Shown here piece after piece: positions 5,169-5,784 of a stretch of DNA of 5,784 bases. The stretch's first letter is position 1; each line of letters begins with the position of its first letter. A program made the position numbers and the translations under genes. Origin of the DNA: an uncultured Peptococcaceae bacterium (GTDB lineage Bacteria; Bacillota; Peptococcia; Peptococcales; Peptococcaceae). The notes beneath the pieces are model-generated. The model was not told where the DNA came from, did no database searches, and saw nothing but the letters and a program-made list of their open reading frames with translations. The DNA is taken from positions 1-5,784 of the forward strand of contig CABVBB010000166.1 in assembly GCA_902496505.1 (NCBI GenBank), given 5' to 3'.

Positions 5169-5784
5169 TTATAAAAGTTGGCCGATGAGCAAACCCAGTG
5201 CATAGAGCAGACCATAAAACGTATTGGTCTGGGCAGTGGCTTTCATCGCCGGCATCATTTGCTTGGGCTGCTGATTTTCCGGGGCAAAGCCTTTGACGGC
5301 GCTGAGTGCTTTGGGCAGACTGAGCAAAGAGAGGAAAAGCAGCGGTGTCTGCTGATAGACCAGTATAGGCACCAGCGGCCAGAGGTAGGCGATGGCGAAA
5401 ATGATGGCCATGAAGCGGACGGCTCCCCGATGGCCTAAAAGGATCGCCAGCGTTTTGCGGCCATTAGCCTCATCACCGACACGGTCGCGGATGTTATTAG
5501 AGGTGAGAATCAGCCCGATCAAGAGAACGATAGGCATCGAGAGCCAGAAGCACTGCCAGGTGACCTCGCCGGTTTGGATGAAATACGTAATGCAGGTAAT
5601 GCCGCCACCCATGCAGAGACCGGCAAAAATTTCGCCAAAGGGAGACGCTGCGATAGGATAGGGGCCGCCCGTATATAAATACCCGATCAGCATGAAACAC
5701 GCACCGATCACGGCCAGCCACCAGCTGCTCTCACAGCAGATATAGACGCCTAAAAGCAGCGCGATAGCGTACGCCCCCAGCGCC
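5169..5784 (-). CDS. menA: 1,4-dihydroxy-2-naphthoate polyprenyltransferase MenA, C-terminal part (partial)
   Basis: The frame enters from the right edge and ends at TAA 5171-5169; 205 codons are visible and the N-terminal part is missing. MenA is a UbiA-superfamily membrane enzyme that attaches the polyprenyl chain to 1,4-dihydroxy-2-naphthoate, forming demethylmenaquinone. Recognisable family segments are ESSWWLAV near the edge, GYLYTGGPYPIAASPFGEIF (5684-5625), and the second Asp-rich motif NNIRDRVGDEANGRKTLAILL (from 5498), whose aspartates bind Mg and prenyl diphosphate. Hydrophobic spans are spread throughout, with several helices from residue 1 of the fragment to its end. The first Asp-rich motif would be beyond the window. 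The internal GTG at 5711 and later Met codons are not starts, because the homology continues upstream to the edge. A related UbiA member using the futalosine-pathway naphthoate is the main alternative. It is convergent with ygiQ and shares its terminator. Confidence 0.88.
   Translation of the reverse strand, partial: ALGAYAIALLLGVYICCESSWWLAVIGACFMLIGYLYTGGPYPIAASPFGEIFAGLCMGGGITCITYFIQTGEVTWQCFWLSMPIVLLIGLILTSNNIRDRVGDEANGRKTLAILLGHRGAVRFMAIIFAIAYLWPLVPILVYQQTPLLFLSLLSLPKALSAVKGFAPENQQPKQMMPAMKATAQTNTFYGLLYALGLLIGQLL

Noticed and set aside
5392..5661. Plus-strand open frames opposite menA
   Set aside because: They overlap the conserved Asp-rich motif of MenA and have no family features.

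Overview
The window looks like ordinary chromosomal DNA from a low-to-mid GC Bacillota (Firmicutes) bacterium. Points in favour are strong AGGAGG-type ribosome binding sites, tight hairpin-plus-T terminators, and gene families typical of that phylum: a UPF0182 membrane protein, a LysM/PG-binding/BsuPI protein, and a clostridial-style Nudix protein. MenA implies that the cell makes menaquinone or demethylmenaquinone. I cannot fix the class or genus from the sequence. No mobile element, CRISPR array, rRNA or tRNA gene is visible.

Layout. On the minus strand, positions 1-1005 hold a tautomerase-family gene (1005-817) followed 33 nt later by the first 261 codons of a UPF0182 membrane protein, which runs off the left edge. 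These two are probably one transcription unit. A divergent intergenic region (1006-1147) separates them from a plus-strand gene (1148-2368) for a four-module protein: LysM, two peptidoglycan-binding domains, a repetitive Pro/Asn linker and a C-terminal BsuPI-type domain. A terminator follows directly. Next comes a lone Nudix-fold gene (2526-2957) with a badly degenerate Nudix box and its own terminator. A good sigma-A-type promoter then drives a complete ygiQ-like radical SAM gene (3168-5117). A bidirectional terminator (5129-5165) separates it from a convergent, 5'-truncated menA (5169 to the right edge, minus strand).

How they work together. The three plus-strand genes each appear to be separate transcription units, since a strong terminator closes each one. 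Nothing supports a shared pathway. The themes are cell envelope (UPF0182, LysM protein), quinone synthesis (MenA), and two conserved proteins of unclear role (YgiQ, Nudix-like).

I see no convincing new multi-gene system. The points most worth a second look are the Nudix protein that keeps its fold signature but lacks most metal-binding acids, the signal-less LysM/PG-binding/BsuPI protein with cysteines bracketing each PG-binding module, and the inverted repeat that overlaps the -10 region between the divergent genes.
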